A stretch of DNA of 64,000 bases from Melieria omissa (taxonomy: Eukaryota > Arthropoda > Insecta > Diptera > Ulidiidae), in assembly GCA_963971225.1 (NCBI GenBank), contig OZ020269.1, forward strand, positions 25,590,963-25,654,962, written 5' to 3'. Every line of letters starts with the position of its first letter. Within the stretch, counting starts at the first letter, position 1. Under the pieces are notes generated by a model that saw only the letters and a program-made list of their open reading frames with translations, had not been told where the DNA came from and searched no databases. Positions 36,191-47,118 of this stretch are shown here, piece by piece. The position numbers were made by a program, and so were the translations under genes.

Positions 36191-36344
36191 AAGTTTTTTA
36201 GCACAAAATTTTATCTTTCTAACTCCATCTAATGTAACCCAATTGCTCCTCTACAACTCGAAATACAGATTACTAAAAAAAAGTATTAAAACCAGATTAC
36301 TAGAAAATTAATGGATTTCTTCTTATTTCACTTTGACATTATTT

Positions 36345-36665
36345 AAAATTTTTTATTTAATTTTTTACAATTTTATGTTTAATAACTTTTTAAATATTTT
36401 TGTTTTTTAATCATTATTTATTATTTAAAACATTCTGTCTTGCAAGAAACACAAATTAAAAAGTCATGGGCCAAAGTTTGAGTAATTTTTTTTTAAAAAA
36501 AATATTTTTATTAATTTTTTCTCATTCTATTTTATTTCTTATTATTTTATGTTTAAAACAATTCTGAAAATTTATGTCTTTTAATCATTATTTATTATTT
36601 AAATCATTCTGTCTTTCAAGAAACACAAATTACAAAGTCATGGGCCAAAGTTTAAGCTATTTTTA
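36345..36665. repeat. Tandem duplication, ~174 bp period
   Basis: TTTTAATCATTATTTATTATTTAAA..CATTCTGTCTT.CAAGAAACACAAATTA.AAAGTCATGGGCCAAAGTTT occurs twice (CATTCTGTCT at 36431 and 36605). The copies differ by a few substitutions. Confidence 0.8.
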
Positions 36666-38864
36666 TTTTAAAATAGTTTTTTATTTTTATTATTAATTAA
36701 TAATATTTATTATTTTTTATTTATTCAGTACTAAAAAAACCGCGCTGACATGAGAAAAAACTTAACTTACTTTATTCCTCAATCCCTGCTCTCTAAGTAC
36801 AAACTTCCTGTATGGTCCATGTTTTCATGTGTGAAGGCAAAAATGATTTCTTGTTGCATAGTGTCATACGTTAACCTATGATTTCGAATTTCCGGTCCAA
36901 GCAAAACAAAAACCGTTTCCGTTTCAACAACAACAAAAACGCAAAGTTCAAAAGTGAAAATTATTCAAAGCAATTTCGATTTTTATTTTGCAAAATTTAA
37001 CTACAACAAAAGTTGAAAATGAAACCCAAGAGGATAATGTAATATTTACAAAACACAAACAAAATACAAAACGAAAAGAAGAACAAAAAAACGACAACAA
37101 AGAAGACAGGCTCTATATGTATGCCGACACCCGAATAACTAAACATGCAAACAAAGCATAAATACCGTAATTGTTCACATACATATTTACATATTATACA
37201 TATATATGTACAAACATACATATGTACGTCTAAAAAGGAACACGTTCACATTGCAGCAAAAAGAAGAAAGAAGTAAAAAGTTGAGTTGAAAAAGGACTAA
37301 AGTGGACAGTGGGAAGGTCAAACATTTACATGGCGAGGCAGGAACGTACCACAACTGTACATGATTTGTAAGTGTAAGTGTAATTGTAACTGTAACTGTT
37401 TTTATTTTTAGCTTAGTTTATGTTTCATAAATGTGTACTAAGTATAAATAAACATACAGAAATTTGCATAAAAACAATTCAAGTTAAACAATGCAAAAAA
37501 CACACAAACACACACACAAACACTTTAAACTCACTAACATTCAGCGTTCTGTTTGGCTTTTCGGCATAAAAACAAAAACAAGTAGGGACATTAAAGAATT
37601 GAATCTTTCTTGTATTTGGTTTTGGCAAACATTGAAATTTTGCACACAACCGTAATGAACGTATGGAAAAATTCAAAATTAATAATTATGTGACAAGAAA
37701 ATACAAAAACACAGCAAATATGTGCAAGAAAACAGAAATTTCATTATTAAAAACAAAATGATGTAACAGAAAATTAATTTAAAATATAAAACAAACATTA
37801 TTTACACAAGCTTTTTATATACAACAAGAAGAAAAACCAAAAACAAAAACAAAAATTAACAAAATACATTAAATATAAAACTATAATTAAAATTAAAGAA
37901 CAACAAACCAAAACAAGTACTGGCGAAGAAGTGTAAAAAACCATATGAAAGAAAATAAGTGAACAATTTTAAGTAAATAAAGCATACACGAAATATGAAT
38001 TTAAAAAAATGCGAATATATTAAAATCAAATTGTGTTTTCTTAAAAAAAACTTCAAGGTTTCACAAAACTTCAAGGTTTTTATTTACATTTAAAATTTTG
38101 ATTAGGTTTTTTTTTCAAAATTTGTTTAGTTTTATTAAAACATTGTACTAGTTAAAAGAGAGAAATGCATTTTGTAGAATATTTTTTATGTTAATTTTGT
38201 ATGGGTACTTATATTTTTTATATATTTAGGAACTTAATACTTTACAAAATCAATATTTTATATTTTATGTATATATTTTTATATAGTTTTTTAATATTTT
38301 TTAATAATTATATATATGTACATATTTTTATATATTTTTCTTTATCCGCTCAAATTTTCAACATTATCGAAATTCACTTTAAGGAACAAAAAATTGAAAT
38401 TATACAAAATTCACATTCAGACTAATAACAACCAAAGCACTAAACATTAACGTAATGAAAGTCTATAAGTGCTGTCAGGCCCACACCTTCAGGATTTTCC
38501 TACTGCATCGCGTTTAATCGCTCTGACCCTTAAACTTTTTCATATCTATCATGACTGCATAACTTCTTTACTCCTAAATATAAAACTGCTAAAGCACCCT
38601 GTTCAATTAGAACATTTGACAACTCCTCGCCTCAGAAATCAAATATCGTATGTGCCATTGAGCTCAGCACCGCAGACATCATCTGTTTTCTCCGTGGGCT
38701 AACTGTTATTTCGCATAGGACAATTTGTTTTTGGCTCTCCGTGGTAAGTTCATCTTCTTCATTGCCTCTTGTTCGAGTTTAGTTCTTCTTCGACAATTGT
38801 TGACATTCGGTCGTGGTGATTTCGTTTACTCCGTGTCGTCTTGCAATTCACTTCGTCACCGGCC
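36666..38864. other. Noncoding stretch upstream of the MADF-BESS gene
   Basis: A-rich, CAA-rich sequence with no recognised frame until 38 kb. 38460-38860 is of more balanced composition and probably holds the promoter and 5' untranslated region of the next gene. No TATA box is evident. Confidence 0.5.
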
Positions 38865-39867
38865 ATGGCCACTTACTCGCGTTTATCCTTTACCAATGAG
38901 GAGGAAGGAAAGCTTATTGCTTTCATCGAAAAGCATCCATCAATGTGGGATCCCAAAAATACAGATTATCACAATATGCGAATGCGCTCGGAGCTCTGGC
39001 AGAACATTTCGCAGCAATTGCACAAAAGTGGTGAGTTTTTTGGAGCAGCATTGCCAGCAGCAACCATTGAACGGTAGCGAAATTCCTCAAATTCAAATGC
39101 AATTGTTAATATTTTCAGATGGCGAATGTCGCCGGAAATGGCGCTTTATACGTGATTACTATCTGAATAAACGCAAACGTCTGCAAGCCGGCGGCGAGCA
39201 GAATCATAACAGCAAATACGCAAATTTGGATTTTTTGAGAAAAGTCAGTGCGCGCCGTGTTCCAATACAAAAGTAAGTTTATCTCATTTTAACACAGCCA
39301 CATTGAATAACAATGTTTCTGCTTTACTTTCTATACAGAACAGCCAAAGAGGACCCTATGCCCCCGTGGAAGCTTGAAACGGAGGAAATTTCAGATGGCG
39401 AGGAGCATTCAGAATCTGACAACTGCGACAACAATTCAGGTGTTGAGATAAGCGACTCCAAAACAGAAGCAACACAAATGGAATCTAGTGATTTGTTGTT
39501 GGACGAAGCCAATATGGAGGAGCATTTGGAAGACATTTCGGACTCAGACTTGGACTTTGCCGATTTAAATGAAAACGAAATGCCAATTTCAACAAACGCA
39601 GAGCTAGAAGATCAATGTGTGTCGTCCATGTCGTTGCCCAGATCTGCAACGCCTATGTTGGCCGAGTCTACTACCAAAGCGCCAGAGACCGAAGAGGCCA
39701 TGTCCACACAGAATCTCGTGACACATGAGAAAGTTATTGATATGTTCTTTGAGAGTATGGCCGCAACTGTAAAAACTTTTCCGCCACATTTAATGGCAAC
39801 TGCCAAAATGCGTGTTTTCCAAGTGATCAACGAGCTGGAGGTGCAATTGCATCAAGTAGACAATTAA
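38865..39867 (+). CDS. MADF-BESS domain protein (three exons, 282 aa)
   Basis: Exons 38865-39030, 39119-39272 and 39339-39867 join in phase with GT-AG introns of 88 and 66 bp. The ATG at 38865 is preferred to one eight codons upstream because it lies directly before the MADF domain and has better context (GGCCATGG). Residues about 12-105 form a MADF domain, a Myb/SANT-like DNA-binding fold: EEGKLIAFIEKHPSMWDPKNTDYHN (~13-37), LWQNISQQL, CRRKWRFIRDYYLNKRKRLQ. An acidic Ser/Asp/Glu-rich linker follows (~115-190). The last 47 residues (EKVIDMFFESMAATVKTFPPHLMATAKMR...) fit a BESS protein-interaction motif. Members are nuclear, sequence-specific regulators of the Adf-1/stonewall type; flies have dozens, so the exact orthologue is not assigned. 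Confidence 0.93.
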
Positions 39868-39955
39868 GGGCCACAGGTTGTTTTTGTTGAGAAAAGTGTG
39901 CAAATATAATCTTTATTGTAGATGTTACTGTAACAAGTAAAACAAAATTGTGTTC

Positions 39956-39961
39956 AATAAA
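39956..39961 (+). other. Polyadenylation signal of the MADF-BESS gene
   Basis: AATAAA lies 89 bp after the stop codon and is followed by T/G-containing sequence, which fits a short 3' untranslated region. Confidence 0.6.
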
Positions 39962-39969
39962 AAGTATTC

Positions 39970-40850
39970 TAGTTTGATGTTTGAGTTTAATAAAAAAAAA
40001 ACTCGAGAATTATTCGAGTCAGTTATCAAAAAATTCTAACTTTCAACGAATTTTATTTGCTGCTGGCAGTGCTGTTCATTTGTTTTTGTTATGCTTTGGA
40101 AATGTCAATCTATCACAGCGACTTTCAACTGTATTTCCCCTTTCAACCGCATTCAACTTTGCACTTTCCGCTGCTGTACGCAAACTGACGAATTCTTCGT
40201 TTATGCCAACGCAGAAAATTTTGGTGGACGGTTGTGAACGTTTCAGCTCGGTTTTTGTGCGAAGCGACACCAATTGCACAAAAGGCTTGGCCAATTGGAT
40301 TGGGGATAAAGTGTTGAAACGGGCAAGGACTGTGGTCTTGTGTTGGCCATCGCTCATGTGGCGAAGCAAGTTGCGAACGCTGGTGCAGTGGACCGCTGGA
40401 AAAGAACTAAAAGCGACGGCATCGCAAATCGAAAAGTTAGCCTCGCAGCGTTCGAAAAGGTTGCTATGTATCGGGGGAAAATGTTGGCTAAAGAAGAACC
40501 ATTTATGATAAAATGAATGTGAAAATCTCTGAAAAAATTCGGATTCATACAATTGGGGGAAAATAGTGAAAAGTACGCGTAAGCAAACTGTGCAATAGCG
40601 CCGCTGGGGCGACGCGGTGCATCGAATGAAAAGTGCAATTTGCTACGCCTTTGCAGCGCAAGAACGCAAAGGGCGTAGGTGCCGAGGGGGTCCGAGAGCG
40701 TGTTGTGTTTAAAACAAAATTTTACTCGACGTACGCGTGTAAAGTGCAACATTTGTTGAGATCGTTGGTGAAAAATCGATGTGCTGCAATTTTCTGCCCG
40801 CCTTCCCCATTCCTTCGGATATCTTATTGAAAAAACAGCACATCAGCAGC
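39970..40850. other. Intergenic stretch with overlapping open frames on both strands
   Basis: A 175-codon frame (+, 39981-40508) and a 158-codon frame (-, 40552-40076) overlap antisense. Neither resembles a family I recognise. The balanced composition here explains open frames on both strands, so neither is called as a gene. Confidence 0.4.
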
Positions 40851-40879
40851 AGCAGCAACAACAACAAACACAGGCATAT

Positions 40880-41449
40880 AACAGCAAACAGCTGAGCGCT
40901 GTCGAGTGCCGTCAATTCGCTCAGCAGCGGAACTAATAAATTCGCCTAGCGGCAGCGGCGCTTTCAACTCGTTGCCCGTGTTTCAATTAACTGTAGTTAA
41001 GTGCTTTTTCTTCAGTTTTATTCGTTGTGTGTGGTTTTTATTTTAATTAACGGCATTGAGTTTACAATTTCTATTGGCTAATTGCAAAATTTTTCAACAA
41101 GAAAACAAACAACAAGTTGAAGCAGTTGAATTCGGTGACAGTATTTCGCTGCGCTTTCCCCTCAGTCGCAACTGATGTCGAAATTGAAACTGTTTGCGGC
41201 GCTTTCAATTTGAACAGAGGTTTATTTGCTTTTAAGTGAATTGTTGAACTTTAACATTTTGTTTATTTAAATAATAATTTTAAATATTGTGCTGCACCTG
41301 CATCGATAACGAAAGTGTGCCGCGTTGACAGACAGCAGCTGACTTCATTCGATTTGGTTTGGACTTTGGTGCAGAACTGTTTGCCAGTATGATGTCGTTT
41401 GTACAATATTTATAGCAAAATGTGCAATTGTGCCCTTTTTGTGTTTGGT
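40880..41449 (+). other. Possible 5' exon of a downstream + strand gene
   Basis: CAGCAA-rich, CGCTCAGCAGCGG-containing sequence typical of fly 5' untranslated regions runs to a consensus donor, GTTTG|GTAAGT, at 41449/41450. Just before the donor, AAAATGTGCAATTGTG could start a short frame (MCNCALFVF). No following exon was recognised before 43 kb, so the gene, if real, may continue elsewhere or have a long intron. Confidence 0.25.
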
Positions 41450-43860
41450 AAGTAAATCACAATTGTTAATAAGTAGTTGTTTTGTTGCAAATATTGAATT
41501 TAATAAAAGTTGATGTTCTGTTGCTGAAGAAGGATTGTCAGTGGCTTTCGGCTTGCGTTCATTTTAAGTTGAAATTGAAAGAGCCAATTGCTTGCTGCTC
41601 GCTCTCGCGGCAATGGATGACAATCAGCTGTTTTCCAATTTATATTTGTTGACAATTTGGATTTCCTTCTAAGGGGTTACAAAATCATTAAGAGGGTGAG
41701 GGGGAAATTATGATTAAATAAAATTGAGGTCCATATTAATTTAAAATACAAGACACTATAAAAAAAATAATTGAACTTAATGACATTCAACCGTTCAGCA
41801 ATGGAATGTGCTCGCATTTTATGTGCTGCCAAAGCCGTAATTAAGCCTTAATGTTGCAAGAATTGTGTTCTTGCATAGAGATTGATTGACACAAGAGTGA
41901 AGAGTGAGCAGTGAAAAGAAGCCGACGTGGAAAAGAAAAATGTAAGCCGGAAGCGGCGGTGGCCTCTGGCTTAACTTGCAATACGCACCCTCAGACTTAT
42001 GTTCAGTCCAACCGCTTCTACGTTTGTACCGTTGAGTGGTCTAACTGTAGCCCGGTTTGTGCTTTAAAATCACTAATTGAAATGTTTACTTCTGTTTTGT
42101 ATTTGTGCGAGCTTTGGTCTACATTGAGTTCTAGGATATTCAAATAAATCTTTTTGTTCATATTTGCCTCACAAACTCAATGGTTTCAACACCGTAGGAA
42201 ACCATAGATCTCCACAACGTGACTGAGTAACCACCAAGTTTCATCGTTTTTAGCTCAATAGTCGGTTGTCTCCAATCAAGTTGCTCAGCTTTTTACTCAT
42301 TTCTCCAGTAATATAAATAAGAAAGTCACAAACCAATGGGAATGTTAAGAAAGGTTTGAGGTTTGTTTCTATTACTATAAATTTTTTAATTTTTCTCTTC
42401 TTTCTCTCTTCTCAACAGAAAAAGTCTGAAAATCCTGTTATTTAACCTCCAAATGTTGTTAGTAAAGATTAAAGAAAATTTCAAAAATTCCTTCTCAAAC
42501 AATTTTTCAAAATTTAATCGAATTAAACAAAAGATATTGAATTGTTGGACTTTCCATGAAAACCAACTTTGGCGACAGCTCAGCTTCACTTTGAACTGAA
42601 TCTCTTCACAGTTAGCCCATCAGTCGGTATCATTGGAACTGTGTTTGTATGTCTGCATAATTTTACTCAGCGCCTCTAACCGACAAAGCTTGGCCTTCCA
42701 CTCGACACAACACACACACTACGAGTTATAACAGCAATTGCAACAATAAAAACCAACAACGGCAAAAGTAAAACGTTTTTCCAAATGCATTACAATCCAA
42801 AGAAAATGCAAAACAAAAAACAACGCGCTGCCATTCGCTTTTCCTGCGTCCAAACGCATTACTGCCATCATGTGTTGCCCCGCCCCGCCTCGCCCGCATC
42901 CAATAAACGAGCCGCATAACTTTTGCTCAGCTGGCGCTATTGCAATGTAGCCACATAGCAATTGTTGTTGTTGTTGTTGCCCAATTATGTGCATTGCAAT
43001 GGGCCAGGAAGCAGCAAAGCCAATAGCAAAATCAACCACAACAACAACGACAATAATTGCCACAATGGAAAAAGCGGCATTAAGTAGCGAAACACTGTTG
43101 GCCGCCACTAGTGGACTCAAGTTTAAATTTAATTATATTTAATTACGTGCAAATTAATTGCTTTTAATTATAGCAAACGTTTCTTCTTTTTTTTGTTTGC
43201 CGTGTTCGTTGGTTTTTGTTTCTTTTCAATTTTCTCTTCTTACTCTTCTTTTTTTTAGCAATTTTTCAATTAATGGTGTTTTTTTTTGTTTTTGCTTTTT
43301 TCATTATTGGTTTGTTTGAGCTCATTTTTCATAATTTCCATAACGTTGCATTTGAATTATTTCCGCCAACTTGAAACAATTTTCATGAGGCTGTTTGTTT
43401 TTTCTAATTTGCTTTGTTTTTTTTTTGCTTTTGCTTTTGTCTTTTGTTGTTGTATCTGTCTGTGAAATTGAAATTAGACGCGCGCTCGTTGTTGCAAAAC
43501 TCGAGTTTATTATTAGCATTGCACTAAATTTGTGCGCAGCGATTGTTTTTCTTATTGTTTTTTGTTGCCAACGTTTGCCATCGTTGTTATAATTATTGTT
43601 GTTGCATAATTTTTTGTTTATTTGCAGTTTTGCTATGATTTGCAGTCATTTTCAAGCCTGGCATACTAAACTATTTTCACAATGTTAGCGGAATTGTTTT
43701 GCATTAGTATTCGAGGGTTGAGGTGAATCAGTGTTACTCAACTGTGGAGCGGGGGAACTACAAACAACATTCCATATGATTAATGATTAATTATCACCAG
43801 TACAGAAAAATATCTTATAGGTTTGCGAACGTTTTTTATTCCATTCGAAATGTAGGTAAA
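41450..43860. other. Noncoding stretch, possibly intronic
   Basis: No exon recognised. The frame at 43120-42719 (-) is driven by GTT/CAA triplets and a (TTG) tract (42961-42980). 43180-43620 is T-rich with GTTGTT repeats. A 68-residue frame at 43863-44069 (+) overlaps transposon-like sequence. Confidence 0.45.
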
Positions 43861-43869
43861 CGATGATAA

Positions 43870-43930
43870 CCTGTGCCCAGGAGCGCACACAGGGGGTTTT
43901 TGGGGGTTCCAGCCCCCCAAAACACAAAAA
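43870..43930. mobile_element. Possible terminus of a DNA transposon
   Basis: CACAGGGGGTTTTTGGGGGTT followed by CAGCCCCCCAAAACAC forms an imperfect G-run/C-run inverted pair of the sort found at ends of several cut-and-paste elements. No partner end was located, so this is tentative. Confidence 0.25.
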
Positions 43931-44105
43931 CTGCTGGTACAAAATATGGTTTCAAATGGTTTTCGGCTCAAAAGTTACCCGCAAACCCCACCCCCACCAA
44001 CATGAAATCCAGTATGCACCACTGCGTGTAGCATATCCTGTGAGATGGATACCACTGAAAGCCGTTTGAAGATGGGAACATTTAATTCACATTGCCCTAA
44101 ATAAA

Positions 44106-44344
44106 TCTGTGGCCGTAAGGAATAACAGCCAAAGTCGATTTTATGAAGTTTTCAGGAGAGCACTTTTAATTTTTGAATTTAGCTTTAGATTTAACTAGAT
44201 AAATTTTAGATTTTTGGGCGTTAAACATTCATTTTATGAGCAAAAGTCATAGAATTTTGTGTAGTAGTACATTTGAATACGACGATGGTAATAACTCAAT
44301 TTTGTCCTAACTCAACTTTGGCTGTTATTCTTTACGGCCACAGA
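44106..44344. mobile_element. Short MITE, 239 bp, ~30 bp terminal inverted repeats
   Basis: The left end TCTGTGGCCGTAAGGAATAA (44106-44125, continuing to 44135) is matched on the other strand by 44315-44344, with one mismatch over about 30 bases. The interior is AT-rich and has no frame. The flanks are AAA-rich, so the target duplication cannot be read with confidence. Confidence 0.8.
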
Positions 44345-44751
44345 AATGTTGGTTCCTCAAGCGCTTTCGAGACTTCTCCTAATTTTGCCTGCATCACCTT
44401 CACTGTAGGGCAGATAAGTTAGATGAGATGATAAAGATCTCTTCAAGGTACCATGAAGCAGAAAAGTCATCACTTTTATGTCTATAAAAAATTCCAACTT
44501 CATTCGTGAAAGTAACATTGGTAACACGGTCTCAATTTAAACCGCTCTAAGCAGCTGATTTCTGTCAAAACAATTCAGATAAGGAACCATCATCAGCACA
44601 TTCCTTAGTCCTTACAGCACACTGCCTCATTGGTATTTGTGGCAAATGCTGGGTCTGTTTTCGAACGACTTTGTTAAAGCTGCAGCGATCATTCATACTC
44701 CCTCACAAAGCGCTCCAGCTCTTTGGAGATTGAGAGAGAACAGCGCCATAT

Positions 44752-45705
44752 GAATGACACACTTAATAGCGACTTACAAACAATCTGGAAGTGGGGTCAA
44801 GCGAACAGGGTCGATTTTAATCCTCGCTAGACCCAATGTTGCCTGTTATCCCACAAACGAGTCTCCCCACCAAGGTGTAGGTATTACGGAATCGGCAGCT
44901 CTTGATGTTCTGGACATGTCCATTAAGAACGATCTTCGTTCGAACGATCATATTTTGGCGTGTCGAAAGAAACAGCCAAGTACCTTGGCTTCATACAAGA
45001 CTTGATTGAGTTCATCCACTCTTCGAAATGGCTTAATTAGGCTTATCTACTTGTAGTAAGACAGACTTTTGAACTTGTGGTATCACAACGGGTCAGTCCG
45101 TGGCCTAAGTGTGTCTTTTGGCAGGTCCCAGGTCAAGACAGCCACTTTGACCTAACCTAACAAAATATTTCACTCCTTCTGATCTGCACATTATTTATAC
45201 CATCTATATCCGACCTTAAATGGAGTTTATCTCGCAGCTATGGGCGAACCCATTTGGAGCTCCTGGACCGGGTGCAAAACCGTGCGATCAAGCTTATAAT
45301 GGACAGTAGCGCATCTAGCTCTATTGACTCCTTAGAACATCGTTGAAACTTGACATGTGTGGTGTTATTTTACCGATACTTTTTCGGTAGTTGTTCAGTG
45401 GAGATGAGTAGCTAGCTGCCATCACTCCGGGTATTCTCCCGGGCAACCCGTTTGAACACTGGCGCCCATGCATTCCATGTTGAAACGATGTTTCAGCACA
45501 TTACACACTACAGCGGTTGTGGAATGGCCTCCATGCAGATATTTTCCCCAGCACTTATGATCTCGAGAGGTTCAAGGCAAGAGTCCATAACTACTTTTCT
45601 CAAAATCCTATTTCCTAACCTTTATATCCTTTCTGAACCAACGCAATGCCTCGCATAGGGGTCATCTTCTGCGCGTTTGTTCGAGTCAAACAAAAAAAAA
45701 AAAAG
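44752..45705 (+). mobile_element. Jockey-like non-LTR retrotransposon 3' half, interrupted by another element
   Basis: The + strand frames give the thumb/connection region of a jockey-type reverse transcriptase: LNSDLQTIWKWGQANRVDFN, then QCCLLSHKR, ALDVLDMSIKNDL and KYLGFIQ (to about 45000). A retroelement tail intervenes (45001-45160). The same protein then resumes at 45163 with KYFTPSDLHIIYTIYIRP. The C-terminus (45350-45600) parallels the minus-strand copy at 13.3 kb, and a poly(A) run closes it at about 45691-45704. The catalytic palm is missing (5' truncated), and frameshifts and stops are present. Confidence 0.8.
45001..45160 (+). mobile_element. RNase H-family retroelement tail nested in the jockey-like copy
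   Basis: It begins with LIEFIHSSKW-like C-terminal coding, then ACTTGTGGTATCACAACGG, GGCCTAAGTGTGTC, and ends CCTAACCTAAC. It sits exactly where the jockey protein would continue from LGFIQ to KYFTPSD, so it was inserted after the jockey copy. It is extremely 5' truncated (about 160 bp). Confidence 0.7.
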
Positions 45706-46094
45706 AAGATCAAAAGCGTTCAATACCTCTTGTGTAGCTGTCCTAAATAAGCCTTGCTAGACTGAAGCGCTTCTTGATATACTTTTTCTTTGACTGGCTA
45801 CTTTTTTCTTGGTTCGCTACTTCAGCCAACTTCATGAACAGCTCCAACTGGTTCACATTCTCTGCTTCTGCCTGCCTATCTCAAAACTACTACTTATTTA
45901 CTTAGGGAGCCCCGCTCTTTTCTGGAGGTCCCCAACCATGAAATCAAGTTGCTGCTGAACTTCGCTAGGGATACCCGCATTCTCGCGGACCCTTTTTACG
46001 TCAATATGCAACACTAAGGAGCTCCAACTGTTATCGCTAGGGACCCAATAGAGTCTATGCGTGGCCTACATGGTCAGCCAGCCTACCTAATCTA
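45706..46094. other. Decayed transposon-like sequence
   Basis: No intact frame. About 46055-46100 reads GAGTCTATGCGTGGCCTACATGG ... CCTACCTAATCTAAC, resembling the same family of retroelement tails on the + strand. Confidence 0.4.
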
Positions 46095-46735
46095 ACTTAA
46101 ACTGCCGGGTGATAATACACTGGGTTCCTGCATACTGTGGGCACGATGGAAATGAGGAGGCGGACAGATTGGCAAAGGAAGGGGCGGCAAAACGACCCTA
46201 TGGAACGACCCTAGGTGTCAGCAGAGCTCATTTCAGGCATTGTGTCAAACAGGAATTGAAAAATCGAGCCAAGCAGAAATGGTCCAACACGGTGGGACAG
46301 CGCTATTCCAAGCTATTCTTTCCGGCCTATTCGGAAAGGCAAATCTAAATACCAATTGGACCTAAGAAGAAAGGAGCTTAAGTTCATGACGGGAATCCTG
46401 AGCGGCTACTGTCTGCTAAATATGTATAAAGCGCGACTGGGATTGACAGATAGCGAACTATGCAGGTTCTGCATGGAAGATGACGAAACATCCGTGCACA
46501 TCATAACCGAGTGTCCCGCCCTCTTACAAGCAAGAAAGCGTATACTGGGAAGGGAACTTATTCAGACAAAAGAGCTGTCTGAAACTAATCTGGGAAAAAT
46601 CAAGGAGTTCCTGGGCAGTATTGGGAGAGATGAACTCCTCCAATAAGGAATAAAGAATACGACACTGCGTCTCTTTGGACGCAGTGTCTCGGGCAGTTGG
46701 TGCTCGGCTACCGTATCTATTCTATTCTAACCTAC
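46095..46735 (+). mobile_element. RNase H-bearing non-LTR retrotransposon, 3' end
   Basis: It starts within the RNase H domain: IIHWVPAYCGHDGNEEADRLAKEGA (His motif and final Asp) from 46109. After one frameshift near 46350 it continues as DLRRKELKFMTGILSGYCLLNMYKARLGLTDSELCRFCMEDDETSVHIITECPALLQARK, a CCHC-like C-terminal knuckle (C-x2-C...H...C). It ends IGRDELLQ and a stop at 46646. A hairpin, ACACTGCGTCTCTTTGGACGCAGTGT (46659-46684), lies in the 3' tail. The element is relatively young, since the C-terminal frame is intact over 96 codons. Confidence 0.85.
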
Positions 46736-47118
46736 CTACTTCCACAAAAATTGTTACTTCCCTCAAACATTATTAATTTTAAAATAATTTCAATATGGAA
46801 ACCATTACTTCTGAGGTGATGTATTAGTAGTAAAATTTTATTCAAGCCTTTTTATATATATTTCTAAATCCGAATTTTTCGCTTTGTACTATTTTAAATT
46901 GGCCTAAATTGTCTGCAAATGTTTGCCAGTATCGCGTTACAATGGATCTCATTACGTCTGCAGTCCAATGAGAGATCACATCATACACAACAAAAGATCC
47001 CAGAGAGAAGCTGTATTTGGAAAGTGATTGCAGCAGTTATTGTCCTTCAATATGTAAATATCACATACGAGTTGATTCATGAACGGAGATAGTCTAGAAA
47101 ACTGCCCAGTTGGCATCC
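46736..47118. other. 3' flank of the UGT gene
   Basis: AT-rich. On the minus strand an AATAAA (plus 46837-46842) lies about 280 bp after the UGT stop and is the likely polyadenylation signal. Confidence 0.5.

Noticed and set aside
42719..43120. 133-codon minus-strand frame with Val and Gln runs
   Set aside because: The runs come from GTT/TTG tracts and there is no recognisable domain or splice context.
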